Assembly: GCA_010672925.1 (NCBI GenBank)
Contig: JAAHFP010000022.1
Span: forward strand, 1 to 64,000
DNA length: 64,000 nt
From: Symploca sp. SIO1C2
GTDB lineage: Bacteria > Cyanobacteriota > Cyanobacteriia > Cyanobacteriales > Coleofasciculaceae
Reading direction: 5' to 3'
The first letter of the stretch is position 1; each line of letters opens with the position of its first letter. Below the pieces are notes generated by a model. The model was not told the DNA's origin. It made no database searches and saw only the letters and a program-made list of their open reading frames with translations. Both the position numbers and the translations under genes were made by a program. Shown in pieces: positions 37,173 through 51,330 of the stretch.

Positions 37173-37658
37173 CTAATCGTCTCCCGAAATATCATGATAA
37201 ACCACATTCGCCCAAAAGCTAAACTCTTGGGCTATTGATAATCCCAATCCCATCAAACCTAAATACTTGTCTGAATCTAAATTTTTGAGGTTATCTAAGG
37301 TAATATTTTTTTCATCTGAGAGGGTCTCAAGGCATCCAAAATACTCTTGAAGTACCTCTCGTTTTCCTTGTTGGTTCTTCTTATTGGCTTTTTCTTCAGG
37401 ACTCAGTTGCTTTTTTGGTTCTCCGAGTTTCCTCTTATCCAAGGCAATTTCTTCCGCCCTCAACCGCAGTAACCCCCAAGTTGAAAGGTAAGTATACAGT
37501 TCAACAGCTTGGCTTTTCTGCTCCTTGAGGTGGTTGTAGTAAGTTTTCTTTTGCTCATCTTTTTCCGCATTATGCCAAAGCTGTTCATAGGGCTCTCTTA
37601 ATCGAGTTAAAGCTTTATAAACAGGTTCGCCAATCGTGCGCGGGTCAAATACCATCAT
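37173..37658 (-). CDS. cmr5: Cmr5 small subunit (Cas11)
   Basis: 161 residues from ATG 37658, chosen for the GGGAGGAAG ribosome site; the longer frame upstream is only translated heptamer repeat (MMNDE). All-helical, with the Cmr5-like start GEPVYKALTRLREPY, a Lys-rich middle (about 75-100) and LGLSIAQEFSFWANVVYH at the end. Forms the inner filament of the III-B complex. Gap of 36 bp to cmr4, filled with ATTCATC heptamers. Confidence 0.75.
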   Translation of the reverse strand: MMVFDPRTIGEPVYKALTRLREPYEQLWHNAEKDEQKKTYYNHLKEQKSQAVELYTYLSTWGLLRLRAEEIALDKRKLGEPKKQLSPEEKANKKNQQGKREVLQEYFGCLETLSDEKNITLDNLKNLDSDKYLGLMGLGLSIAQEFSFWANVVYHDISGDD

Positions 37659-37694
37659 TCTTCCTCCCTTCAAAAACTCATCATTCATCATTCA

Positions 37695-42707
<5,013 letters not shown>

Positions 42708-43044
42708 AGATATTTCCTTGTGTTGTTTCTATAGAGCACTTTAACAAGTGTTATCTATGTTACGCTAGATATTTCCCTCTATTGCTCAGCTTTTTTTTGT
42801 GGTGGGAGAATCCTTGAGATACAAGGGTTGTAGGTGCTGAGAAAAGATAATTATTGATATTGGCTTTTGACTTGACGTTGAGCTAAAAAAAGGTTAAGCG
42901 CGATTGTGAATGATGAATAACCCCATGTCTAAAGCCGGGGGCTTCAGACCAGATAACGCGGAATGCGGTTGGGACTTTCGCGAAAGTCATAATCCTTAAA
43001 TTATTGGCTTGCACCTTTACCGTTTATCATTCATCATTTATCAT
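42708..43044. other. Intergenic region upstream of cas10 with IS200/IS605-like hairpin
   Basis: The hairpin 42927-42949 (GTCT-AAGCC-GGG-GGCTT-AGAC with single mismatches) is of the kind found at IS200/IS605 ends, but no transposase is near, so it is a remnant. ATTCATC-type heptamers at 43015-43046 overlap the end of the pilin-like gene. The cas10 promoter should lie at 42708-42800; no clear boxes. Confidence 0.5.
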
Positions 43045-43593
43045 TCAGAATTTTTTTCGGTGACATTGAGTTTTCTCTGTTGAAATTACAGGACAACTCG
43101 CAATGTTGCCGATAAGAGTGTTATACCCAACTCGATAAACATACTTGTGTTTAGGTAACGATAGGTAGAAAAATCCTAAAGCATAGCCATTTCCCGGAAA
43201 CAATCCTAAGTAAGTGGTATAGCAATCACCATTATTTAAATCTTGCAAATTGTACCTGGTAGGTGAAGGCCTTACAGTAGATTTGACAATCAGGAGTTTT
43301 TCAATTGTGGTAAAACTCACAGGACTCTTAGAATAAGGATGAATACTGTATTTAATCGAGTTAATTTCCTCAGAATCAGAAGGACTAGAGCAGACAGTAA
43401 CTGCATAACGAATTGAGTCTTTAGTTGCTTGGGATGAAGCCAGTCCTAAAACAGACCGGAGTTGAGCCGCTGCACTGCGTATCTGCTGTCGTTGTAAGAA
43501 TCCTAACCAGAAGGGAAAGGCTATTACTGAAAGTAATCCTATCAAAAATAAGACAGCTATCAACTCAATTAGAGTGTAACCTTCCGTTTTCAT
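43045..43593 (-). CDS. Type IV pilin-like (pseudopilin) protein
   Basis: 182 residues. Prepilin peptidase site EG/YTLIEL at residues 4-10 followed by a hydrophobic helix (IAVLFLIGLLSVIAFPFWLGFL). The C-terminal globular part has paired Cys (SC..., TQC), as in GspH/FimT-type minor pilins. It would be processed and assembled at the inner membrane. Its presence between cas10 and array D is out of context with the CRISPR genes. Confidence 0.8.
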   Translation of the reverse strand: MKTEGYTLIELIAVLFLIGLLSVIAFPFWLGFLQRQQIRSAAAQLRSVLGLASSQATKDSIRYAVTVCSSPSDSEEINSIKYSIHPYSKSPVSFTTIEKLLIVKSTVRPSPTRYNLQDLNNGDCYTTYLGLFPGNGYALGFFYLSLPKHKYVYRVGYNTLIGNIASCPVISTEKTQCHRKKF

Positions 43594-43662
43594 GACTTAC
43601 ATGGGGAATTCGATTACTTACTAATTAAGTGAAAAGTTACTATTTTTGTGACAAACTTTACT

Positions 43663-43691
43663 AAAAAAAACGCCGTTCCTAATGAACGACG
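43663..43691 (-). terminator. Terminator after array D (copy L)
   Basis: On the minus strand CGTCGTTC and GAACGGCG form an 8-bp stem with one G-T pair and a short loop, followed by eight T. It lies about 80 bp past the leader-distal end of array D. The same terminator with flanks recurs at 47776-47803. Confidence 0.8.
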
Positions 43692-43769
43692 ATCTTCCCT
43701 GAAAACTCATTACTATCGAGAAACAAGGAGTTCAGGAGGTAAGGAAGAATTGAGTCCCAAGCCTTCTTT

Positions 43770-45278
43770 GTTTCTATTCAATTAGTTTCCCCAGCGAGTG
43801 GGGAGTATGTACTATTTGATGTTTGGGCTAACCGTTTTAATGGTTTCCATTCAATTAGTTTCCCCAGCGAGTGGGGAGTCCAGATATAGCAAAGTATGGG
43901 GCAGAAAAGCAAGCAAGTTTCCATTCAATTAGTTTCCCCAGCGAGTGGGGAGGCCATATATCCTGGTATCGACATGGTAGATTTTTTGGAGTTTCCATTC
44001 AATTAGTTTCCCCAGCGAGTGGGGAGTTGAGCTTCCTACTAGGATTCAGGATTGGAGCTAAAACGTTTCCATTCAATTAGTTTCCCCAGCGAGTGGGGAG
44101 TTTGTTTAATAGTCAAGCAGCCTAGGAGTATCAAACTCGTTTCCATTCAATTAGTTTCCCCAGCGAGTGGGGAGAAGAAGCGAGTCTGGCGTCACCTGGA
44201 TTTCTTTCAGTATGACGTTTCCATTCAATTAGTTTCCCCAGCGAGTGGGGAGAAAATAGTCTACGCAGAAGATGAATTCGAGTTAGAGTTTCCATTCAAT
44301 TAGTTTCCCCAGCGAGTGGGGAGTCACAGATAATTAATCTACAGTCAACTATCATATCTTATTGTTTCCATTCAATTAGTTTCCCCAGCGAGTGGGGAGT
44401 CTAAAAGCTGGAAGGCAGTGCAAGAATATTGCACTAGTTTCCATTCAATTAGTTTCCCCAGCGAGTGGGGAGTCGCTTGCTTTTTCTGGGTCACCTTGGC
44501 TTTGTATGGTTTCCATTCAATTAGTTTCCCCAGCGAGTGGGGAGAATTAATGAGGTAAATAACATAACGACTTATGTTGTTAACGTTTCCATTCAATTAG
44601 TTTCCCCAGCGAGTGGGGAGTTTACGCGAGTCTGGGTTGCTGGTTCTGCAGGTAACAGGTTTCCATTCAATTAGTTTCCCCAGCGAGTGGGGAGAGTCAA
44701 CGGCAATGGTGGCGGTGACACGATTTACGGGGGTTTCCATTCAATTAGTTTCCCCAGCGAGTGGGGAGAGTCGGTACAGATGGGATGGATAGACAGAGGA
44801 GTTTATAGAGTTTCCATTCAATTAGTTTCCCCAGCGAGTGGGGAGATGTTATCGTGCAACACGCCACAAAAAAGATACCTTGTTTCCATTCAATTAGTTT
44901 CCCCAGCGAGTGGGGAGTTTATTCCTTCGCCACTCGTTTTTCCAAGAAGGATGTTTCCATTCAATTAGTTTCCCCAGCGAGTGGGGAGTTTTCTCTGTTT
45001 TGCTGACCGAGCAACAAGTTACAGTTTCCATTCAATTAGTTTCCCCAGCGAGTGGGGAGTGTTTTATGGCTGAAGCTGGCCTACTTAATAACAAGGTTTC
45101 CATTCAATTAGTTTCCCCAGCGAGTGGGGAGCGAATTCTCAGACTCAGCAATGAGGAAAATCGAAACATGTTTCCATTCAATTAGTTTCCCCAGCGAGTG
45201 GGGAGAAGTTACAGACCACAAAGTTCTGAAAACAGGAGAAATGTTTCCATTCAATTAGTTTCCCCAGCGAGTGGGGAG
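43770..45278 (-). CRISPR. CRISPR array D: 21 repeats, 20 spacers
   Basis: 36-bp repeats, plus-strand form GTTTCCATTCAATTAGTTTC then CCCAGCGAGTGGGGAG, starting 43770, 43843, 43917, 43991, 44065, 44139, 44217, 44288, 44364, 44437, 44509, 44585, 44659, 44733, 44810, 44882, 44953, 45024, 45096, 45170 and 45243. Spacers are 35-42 bp. Only the leader-distal repeat (43770) has a mismatch. The leader and cas2 lie to the right, so transcription is leftward. The repeat hairpin (TCCCCA/TGGGGA) differs from arrays A-C by a compensatory pair. Confidence 0.98.
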
Positions 45279-45462
45279 AGCTCAATTTTAAACCCTTGCC
45301 CAGTAAGAAGTCCAGAGGCCGTTTTCGACCGATATTTTTTTTTAAGTACAAAGTACTCAACACAACCCCGAAAAAATCGCTGAAACCCTTACCAGATAAA
45401 GGAACGACCGATCCAACGAATTATCGTTATTTCAGCCATTTTTCAGATCGATCACGCAAGCC
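45279..45462 (-). promoter_or_regulatory. CRISPR leader D
   Basis: AT-rich leader between cas2 and array D, with the palindrome AAGTACAAAGTACTC (45344-45358), an A/T run beside it, and a GCTGAAACCCTTACC block (45380-45394) shared with leaders A-C. A relic copy lies at 4187-4275. Confidence 0.8.
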
Positions 45463-45741
45463 CTAAATAACAATTGAACTAGATACCTCCGTTAGAGGAG
45501 GTTCTCCCCAGATTTCAACTTGCCCTAAGGTGTGCCGTGACAAAGGATAAAACCTAACGCTATCCTCCGATAATTTAACCCGCTGGCGAAGTCTAGACCG
45601 CAATTCGTCAATTTTGACTTGAGAAAGCTGGCACTCAAACACGGAATATTGAACCCGCTTGCCATATCCCTCCAATAAATCTGATACCTTTTTACGGCGT
45701 TTATCATCAGGAATATCATAGGCAACTACATAAAACAGCAT
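45463..45741 (-). CDS. cas2: Cas2
   Basis: 92 residues, ferredoxin-like fold of the adaptation complex. The first strand MLFYVVAYDIPDDKRR carries the conserved Asp9. Lies 3 bp downstream of cas1 and directly next to the leader of array D. Confidence 0.95.
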   Translation of the reverse strand: MLFYVVAYDIPDDKRRKKVSDLLEGYGKRVQYSVFECQLSQVKIDELRSRLRQRVKLSEDSVRFYPLSRHTLGQVEIWGEPPLTEVSSSIVI

Positions 45742-45744
45742 TCC

Positions 45745-46737
45745 CTAGTAAATCTGATACGGCTGATAATCTTGGCTAGGGTTGTAGACAAACTGTTTGT
45801 AAGCCTTCACCTGCTGGTTGAGTAAGTCCCATCTCGGCTGTTTGTCCTCTGAATTAGTCTTGATAACCTCCTCCATTCGGTGTACAAACAATTTGAGAAA
45901 CGTTTTGCGCCCAGATTCGTTCAGATAACACCCACTGTCCTTATAGACAAAATCTCTTCTGATATCCATAGTATTCTTGTTGACTAACCATAGCACCAAA
46001 GAATCCACCAACGGTGCGCGAAACTCCTCTACTAAATCACTAGCCAACGCTGCATGGCGCTCACTTCCCTGATGCAAAGAAGCTTGATAAGGATCTAATC
46101 CCTGAATTTCAATCAACGCCAGCAGGTGATTCCACAAAATCTGATAGCCAAAACTCAGCATCGCATTTACCGGATTTCCTGGGGGACGACGGCTACGTCC
46201 TGTAAACACCAACTCCGAATGCCGTAAACATTCCCCAAAAGCTGAGAAATACTGTGCTGCACCCGCACCCTCAAACCCCATCAACCGCTCAATCGAATCA
46301 GCTTGAGTTGCCTGAGTTGCCAAATGCTCTAAACTCTGAATAACTTGTTCAAGTAACGCTGACTGGTTGCGCCTTAACTGCCGCCGTAGTAGAGTACGAC
46401 TATTCTTCAACTTCCCTTCTATGATCGCTCTAGCAGTTTTTAAGCGATCGCCTAAAGTCAACTGCCGCTGATAATTGGCTAAATAACGATATCCCTGCTC
46501 AATCGACATCACTCGCCCGTAACAGTAACCCATCCGGGAGAGGTAAGCAATAGGAATATTCCGCCACAGACAAGCGCGAATTGCCTGGGTTGTGACTTGA
46601 GACTTGCCAAAAATTAGAATCTGTTCCGTCAGTGGTAACTGCACCTGACCATAAACTACCTCACCCTGCTTAACAATCAAAGTTTCCTGCTTCAGAAGCA
46701 CATAACAACCCTGCTGGGAAACATATAAAGTTCTCAT
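45745..46737 (-). CDS. cas1: Cas1 integrase
   Basis: 330 residues. Metal ligands: E156 (GFEGAGAAQYF), H222 (SLHQGSERHAALASDL) and the acidic D234/E237 region (DLVEEFRAPLVD). Integrates new spacers with Cas2. Its start overlaps the csx18 stop. No reverse transcriptase fusion and no cas6 or cas4 nearby. Confidence 0.95.
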   Translation of the reverse strand: MRTLYVSQQGCYVLLKQETLIVKQGEVVYGQVQLPLTEQILIFGKSQVTTQAIRACLWRNIPIAYLSRMGYCYGRVMSIEQGYRYLANYQRQLTLGDRLKTARAIIEGKLKNSRTLLRRQLRRNQSALLEQVIQSLEHLATQATQADSIERLMGFEGAGAAQYFSAFGECLRHSELVFTGRSRRPPGNPVNAMLSFGYQILWNHLLALIEIQGLDPYQASLHQGSERHAALASDLVEEFRAPLVDSLVLWLVNKNTMDIRRDFVYKDSGCYLNESGRKTFLKLFVHRMEEVIKTNSEDKQPRWDLLNQQVKAYKQFVYNPSQDYQPYQIY

Positions 46738-47015
46738 TAATGCCGCCTCCAGGGTTTAACAGCATGGTGCTGACGACTAATGCTCCCTCGATGAGAATTA
46801 TACTCAGAAAGTAACTCTGCCTCACTACTCGGTTGCAGCCATGCCATTACCCGGTCAGCCACCGTACTCACTCCATAAGTTGCTGCCATTACCAGCAGGG
46901 TATTAACAATCACCGCTGCTAATCCCAAGGGAGCAATCAACAAAATAATCAGAGTAATGCTGCCGTTAGCCACAGACACCAAAATATTGCGTAATTTCGC
47001 TGCACGATTTGTCAT
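46737..47015 (-). CDS. csx18: Csx18-like CRISPR-associated membrane protein
   Basis: 92 residues with two hydrophobic helices (about 13-33 and 35-48, NGSITLIILLIAPLGLAAVI) and a basic C-terminus. The sequence and its place just upstream of cas1 match Csx18, a small membrane protein recurring in cyanobacterial type III-B loci; its role is unknown. One-base overlap with the cas1 start shows tight coupling. Confidence 0.75.
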   Translation of the reverse strand: MTNRAAKLRNILVSVANGSITLIILLIAPLGLAAVIVNTLLVMAATYGVSTVADRVMAWLQPSSEAELLSEYNSHRGSISRQHHAVKPWRRH

Positions 47016-47086
47016 TTGTTGTTTGTTGTTTGTTATTGGTTATTTGTTCTTTGTCGGTTTAAAACTGGCATCATTACGTGTAAAAA

Positions 47087-47141
47087 CCTCCTGCCTTCTG
47101 CCACCTGCCACCTGCCACCTGCCACCTGCCTCCTACCACCT
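47087..47141. repeat. Heptamer tandem repeat (CTGCCAC)
   Basis: About seven copies of CTGCCAC/CTGCCTC with 7-bp period, the short tandemly repeated type common in filamentous cyanobacteria. Confidence 0.75.
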
Positions 47142-47142
47142 T

Positions 47143-47526
47143 TCAATCTGGTAAATTTTCACAAGCTATGCCATCTTTGTTTCTATCCAAACCGTGAGGA
47201 TCATCGGGAAATGCATCCAATATTTCTTGGGCTTCCTTTTGATGGCTAAAATCACTGCAATTACAGTCTTGGTTGACACAATCAGGTAAATTTGCCGTTG
47301 AAGTGTCCGGTGAAGCAGTTGCCGAGGTTTCTGCTTCTGTTGCCGATTCAGGTACTGTTGCTACTGCACTGTTAACGGTAGGAGTTGTAGTAGGACTTGC
47401 CTGCTCTTGAGGTTGAGTTACTTCGGTCTGTTTTTGAGAATCCGAGGGGGATTTTAACTCCTTGCAAGTACACCGAAGCTCAATTACTGTCCCCAAAACC
47501 AACATTAGGGCGAAACTTCGTAACAT
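47143..47526 (-). CDS. Secreted Excalibur-domain protein
   Basis: 127 residues. Hydrophobic N-terminus (about 3-16) as a signal peptide, a Thr/Pro/Ala/Ser-rich linker (about 25-80), then an Excalibur calcium-binding domain: DCNCSDFSHQKEAQEILD ... LDRNKDGIACE, with the DxDxDGxxCE loop. Probably extracytoplasmic. No visible link to CRISPR function. Confidence 0.75.
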   Translation of the reverse strand: MLRSFALMLVLGTVIELRCTCKELKSPSDSQKQTEVTQPQEQASPTTTPTVNSAVATVPESATEAETSATASPDTSTANLPDCVNQDCNCSDFSHQKEAQEILDAFPDDPHGLDRNKDGIACENLPD

Positions 47527-47574
47527 TGTTTGTTGTTTGTTGTTTGTTGTTGGTCATTAGTCATTTGTCCTTTG

Positions 47575-47703
47575 TATAGCAAAAGGCAGAGGGCAGAAGG
47601 CAGTTCGGCGAAGCCGTTGCCGAAGGCTAGGCAGAAGGTAAGAAATTGACAGGTAAAGGTTTCAACATTTGACATCGTCCTAATCGCTCTGGCGGCTGCT
47701 ATA
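47575..47703 (+). repeat. TATAGC-bounded repeat element, copy 1
   Basis: 129 bp running from TATAGCAAAAGGCAG to CGGCTGCTATA. It contains GGCAGAA heptamers and a GTTCGGC.AAGCCGTTGCCG hairpin. Other copies lie at 51111-51249 and, inverted and interrupted, at 61996-62226. Confidence 0.75.
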
Positions 47704-47775
47704 AACTTTGACTAATGACTAATTTTATTGCTCACTAATTTAGTGAAAGTTTCCAATTTTTGTGACAAGCCTTAC

Positions 47776-47803
47776 AAAAAAACGCCGTCCCTGATGAACG
47801 ACG
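47776..47803 (-). terminator. Terminator (copy R)
   Basis: Same stem and T-run as at 43663-43691, with about 80 bp of surrounding similarity in the same orientation. It serves the leftward gene at 48035-48556. The pair brackets the pilin-free array D, cas2, cas1, csx18 block. Confidence 0.75.
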
Positions 47804-48034
47804 CCTTACCTTATAACCATTGGTGTCAATTTAAGCTTAGATATAGTTGGCTAGTTGGATAACCTAACCTGCCTTGGATTTCAAATGATTAGGCTCAACA
47901 CCAATTTCTTCTAACTCATTACTCATTACTCTTGCTGAAACTAAAAAATACTGATTTAGGTCTAGAAGCTTTGATATGATTAGTTTCTAGCCTTTTTTCA
48001 GCGATTCAATTAATGAATTCTTAATTCTTCATTC

Positions 48035-48556
48035 TTAATTCGCCGTTAGGCGCTTATTACTCATTACCCCTGTTTTGAAATCAAAAGAATCGCTTCCTTC
48101 ATAACTTATCTGAAATTCCTGCTTATATAGCTCTATTGCTCTTTCGGTTATTGGACCAATATCACCATCTATCGCACCATTGTACAACCCCTTATCTTGC
48201 AAATACTTTTGAATTTCTTTAGAGCGATTTTGTTTGCGTATCTCCTGAAGGACTTGTTCACACCAAAAACGGTCTAAAGATGTTTTCAGCTCCTGTAGTT
48301 GGTGCTGAATAATTTCCTCTTTAATCAACCCTAATTCATGAGCCAAAATATGGTCAGCCTCATCCAGCAAAAAATCCAACCAGGAGTCTAACTGTGCTTT
48401 TTGTAGTATTTCCTCAATTCGCTCAGCTTGCTGTTGTGTTAACGTTGGCTGTAATGCTAACGCACAATACTCATAGACTATCTGTTTGTATTTCACAGAC
48501 TCCCGGACGAGTACTTCAAAATCATCCATTAGTTGTTCATCACTTGGCGTTCCCAT
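48035..48556 (-). CDS. Unknown protein with peptidoglycan-binding-like C-terminus
   Basis: 173 residues. The helical N-terminal part (about 1-115) is acidic. Residues about 116-145 (QKYLQDKGLYNGAIDGDIGP, then TERAIELYKQE) match the PG_binding_1 repeat, which recognises cell-wall glycan in other proteins. There is no signal peptide, so a cell-wall role is doubtful. Transcribed leftward, away from the sigma-like gene. Confidence 0.55.
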   Translation of the reverse strand: MGTPSDEQLMDDFEVLVRESVKYKQIVYEYCALALQPTLTQQQAERIEEILQKAQLDSWLDFLLDEADHILAHELGLIKEEIIQHQLQELKTSLDRFWCEQVLQEIRKQNRSKEIQKYLQDKGLYNGAIDGDIGPITERAIELYKQEFQISYEGSDSFDFKTGVMSNKRLTAN

Positions 48557-49003
48557 AATTGTCGTAATCGCTTAATCGCAAGCTCATCTAGCGGGTACAG
48601 TGTTCTCAGCAGCTAGTGCTGATAGACTTAGAAAGGAAATCAGGTTGTTATCCAGACGGAATCAGAACCATTGGCTCTTGGTATCGCCCTTTCCTTCAAA
48701 TCAGTCCAGTAGTGATTAGTGTTTCGAGATCATTCTTCGTGACACGGTTTTGGTTAAAAATTTGGTAAAGATTGCTCAAGAGGAGGCAGAAGGCAGGAGG
48801 CAGAAGGCAGGAGGCAGTCCTGATGAAAAAATTTTTTCGCCACCATCCAGAAAGTCCCTCTCTCCGTGTCTCCGCGTCCCCGCGTCCCCGCGTCTCTTTC
48901 AAGTCAGGAGGGATGAAGCTTCCCACACTCCCCACACTCACCATCACTGTCACATTAATTACAAATCGTCACTAATGGTTGTGAGTACTTTTTCCTGTAT
49001 GCT
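48557..49003. repeat. Repeat-filled gap
   Basis: 447 bp without a gene. GGCAGAAG/GGAGGCAG heptamers at about 48783-48820, then CGTCTCCGCGTCCCCG-type octamer repeats at about 48860-48895, both common in cyanobacterial intergenic DNA. Frames through here are only translated repeats. Confidence 0.6.
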
Positions 49004-49633
49004 ATGACAGACTCTGAACCCCCTAGAGCTTCGTCTTCCCCAGAAGATACTTTGGATGCAGCAGTAATCGAAGTACTAGGAAAAGATAATCCTCATGCCT
49101 ATTCGACCATTTCGTTTATCCACAGATGCCTGAGACAATTCCATCTAGCCACCCAGTTTGAACCTCACGAAATCCTCAATGATGCCTACTTGCGGGGAAA
49201 AGAATTCACGCAGTCTGGGAGAATCATCCGCAATCCTCATTCCTGGTTAAAGAGTACTTCCCTTAATATTATCCGAGAACTCAGCCGTAAACAGAAAAGG
49301 GAACCCTCAATAGACCCTGAATTGGTAGATTTGATTCCCTCTTTAAGACCAATCGCAGAAAATGTCGTTTCCCCTGAAATTATTGATAATCAGTGGCAAG
49401 CACTTATGAATTCACTCAAAATCCTTGGAGAAACCGAACCCGAAGGAGCAAGATTGCTGCGCTTAAGAGCTAAAGGGCTTTCCTGGAAGGAGGTTTACGA
49501 ACAATTAGTGAAAGAGGATGGGTTCGCCAAAAGCGAGTCAACGTTGCGCCAAAAAGCCTGTCGTGCCAAGAAAGCCCTGAGAAAAATTTACCATGCCAAA
49601 ACTAATGATGCTGCGGATCTGCTTCTTCCTTAA
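49004..49633 (+). CDS. Sigma-70-like factor
   Basis: 209 residues. Region 2-like helices (FEPHEILNDAYLRGKEF ... NPHSWLKSTSLNIIRELSRK, about 50-100) and a region 4-like HTH (LRLRAKGLSWKEVYEQL ... SESTLRQKACRAKKALR, about 150-195) make it an ECF-type sigma or sigma-like protein. It starts a rightward group with the WYL regulator and a CARF-HEPN gene, so it may direct transcription within the defence island. Confidence 0.7.
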   Translation: MTDSEPPRASSSPEDTLDAAVIEVLGKDNPHAYSTISFIHRCLRQFHLATQFEPHEILNDAYLRGKEFTQSGRIIRNPHSWLKSTSLNIIRELSRKQKREPSIDPELVDLIPSLRPIAENVVSPEIIDNQWQALMNSLKILGETEPEGARLLRLRAKGLSWKEVYEQLVKEDGFAKSESTLRQKACRAKKALRKIYHAKTNDAADLLLP

Positions 49634-49710
49634 AAACCAATGAGATGGATGGTCAGGTGCTGGATTAATGGTTTTTCTGTACCCGTAATCCCTAATATCT
49701 TCTCTCTTTC

Positions 49711-49805
49711 CTTAACACCTATATATCTAACACCTTTATATATAAGCGCACACCTTATCCATTATGAAATAAATAATATCAAAAAATAACGAAGAATACA
49801 ACCAA
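49711..49805 (+). promoter_or_regulatory. Promoter region with ACACCT repeats, upstream of the WYL gene
   Basis: Three ACACCT copies (in CTAACACCTTTATATATAAG and neighbours) lie between 49710 and 49755, and the stretch TATAAGCGCACACCT (49741-49755) with its following 50 bp recurs upstream of the second CARF-HEPN gene at 51333-51395. Probable shared operator. Confidence 0.55.
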
Positions 49806-49909
49806 CCGGCAAAAGAGTAAGCTAAGCACAAGCCCGTATTTTAGATGTTGTCATGATTTTTTTCTAAATTCTAAATTCTAAATTCTAAATTCGTAAGCTC
49901 TCCTCCCTT

Positions 49910-51115
49910 ATGGCAAAAAAACCTCAACTCCACCCCTATGCGGATCGCCTTTCTTTTGAGAGACTTCTACTATTGATTGCCACCCTGATCCAATACCCAG
50001 GCATCGGCAGTCCTGACCCTCTGGAAAAGTCAGATAAAACACAGCACCACAATGCCCTAGAACCCCTACAAACTCAACTGCAACAGTTAGCTCAATCTCT
50101 AGGCATAGTGCTACCACCAGACTATCCCGCCCTGGCCACCATCCGCAAAGACTTGCAAACCCTGCGAGATTACCACATTCTGGAGCGCCGCATGTACCGC
50201 TGGGGTTACTACCTGGGCACTGGTGTCATGAGTCGAGAAGAGTTAAAAGTCGCCTTCAATGCCCTGCATTCCCATGCTCTCTACCAAGGAGACCCCCAAG
50301 TCCGGCAAATTTACCACACTCTCAAACAGCGATTGAAGGGTCTAGATTTAGAAACTAAGGGGGATTTCTTTTACCCAGTCCGTGCCTACCTCAATCGTCC
50401 CATTATCGACACAGATCCAGAAGAGATGAGAGCTAAGGGCAAATTCCGCCAAACTCTGTTTCAATCTCTAGACAGATTAGAAGTTGCGATCGCAAAAGGG
50501 CAGTTAATCGAATTGTACCGTCACCAAGAACCCTACCAACGGCAAACTGGCTACCTGAAAATTTACCCTTTGCAGCTGTTTTACCATGATATTGCCTGGT
50601 ATCTCCTCTATGAAGAAGCAGAAACCCCTCATTTATACAAACCCAACCAAATTCAGCACTTAGAAGTCGAACGTCTAGACCGCTTCAAAAGCCACTATCA
50701 GATTCTACAAGAATCAGGAAGAGGACAAGCCATCCAGCGAGAAAGTCTCAAACTAGCACAGAAATTGATGAATACAGGCTGGGGAATTTTCCTGGGAAAA
50801 CCGGAAGAACAACAACTCGAACGTCTGGGGAAATTACTCCCACAACTAGTCAAGGTAAGATTTTTCCCCCCCTCAACCCACTTTATTCTAGAAGGAAACC
50901 GCCGCCACCCCAATCAAAAATTGTCTCCTGGTTCCCAAGACAGTAACGGCAACTATACTTACGTCGATTACCAAGTTAAGCTGCCCCAACGTTCCTTCAA
51001 CGAATTCAGCCGCTGGGTTTACCGCCATATGAGTACTGCCCAATTTCTTGCTCCAGAGGAACTAGTGACTAAACACCGCCAAGAAGTTCAAGCTTTAGCC
51101 GCACGTTATTTATAG
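49910..51115 (+). CDS. WYL-domain CRISPR-associated regulator (TIGR03985-like)
   Basis: 401 residues. N-terminal winged-helix-like part (about 1-110; ATIRKDLQTLRDYHIL), WYL domain in the middle (about 165-235; IELYRHQEPYQ ... YPLQLFYHDIAWYLLYEE) and a C-terminal regulator extension (VKVRFFPP ... FNEFSRWVYRHMSTAQFL). This matches the TIGR03985 CRISPR-associated family in length and order. WYL proteins sense ligands and repress or activate defence genes. Its stop codon is supplied by the end of a repeat element. Confidence 0.8.
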   Translation: MAKKPQLHPYADRLSFERLLLLIATLIQYPGIGSPDPLEKSDKTQHHNALEPLQTQLQQLAQSLGIVLPPDYPALATIRKDLQTLRDYHILERRMYRWGYYLGTGVMSREELKVAFNALHSHALYQGDPQVRQIYHTLKQRLKGLDLETKGDFFYPVRAYLNRPIIDTDPEEMRAKGKFRQTLFQSLDRLEVAIAKGQLIELYRHQEPYQRQTGYLKIYPLQLFYHDIAWYLLYEEAETPHLYKPNQIQHLEVERLDRFKSHYQILQESGRGQAIQRESLKLAQKLMNTGWGIFLGKPEEQQLERLGKLLPQLVKVRFFPPSTHFILEGNRRHPNQKLSPGSQDSNGNYTYVDYQVKLPQRSFNEFSRWVYRHMSTAQFLAPEELVTKHRQEVQALAARYL

Positions 51116-51249
51116 CAAAAGGCAGAGGGCAGTTCGGCAAAGCCGTTGCCGCAGGCTAGGCAGAAGGCAGAAGGCAGAAGGGAAGAGGTTGACAGGTAAA
51201 GGTTTGCTGCATAAGACAATTGTCCTAACCGCCTTGGCGATTGCTATAG
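51111..51249 (+). repeat. TATAGC-bounded repeat element, copy 2
   Basis: 139 bp from TATAGCAAAAGGCAGAGG to GCGATTGCTATA, with GGCAGAA heptamers in the middle. It has inserted at the very end of the WYL gene, so that TATAG of the element provides the TAG stop. Confidence 0.75.
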
Positions 51250-51330
51250 CTTAACAGGGACAAGGCGATCAGCTTCTTTGGTGCTGTAGGCAGATCGCTT
51301 TCTTATCAACTGGTTATTGTGGGTAACAGT

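Noticed and set aside
43871-45363. Several open frames across array D on both strands (repeated SIQLVSPASGE or SPHSLGKLIEWK)
   Set aside because: They are translations of the CRISPR repeats and spacers, not genes.
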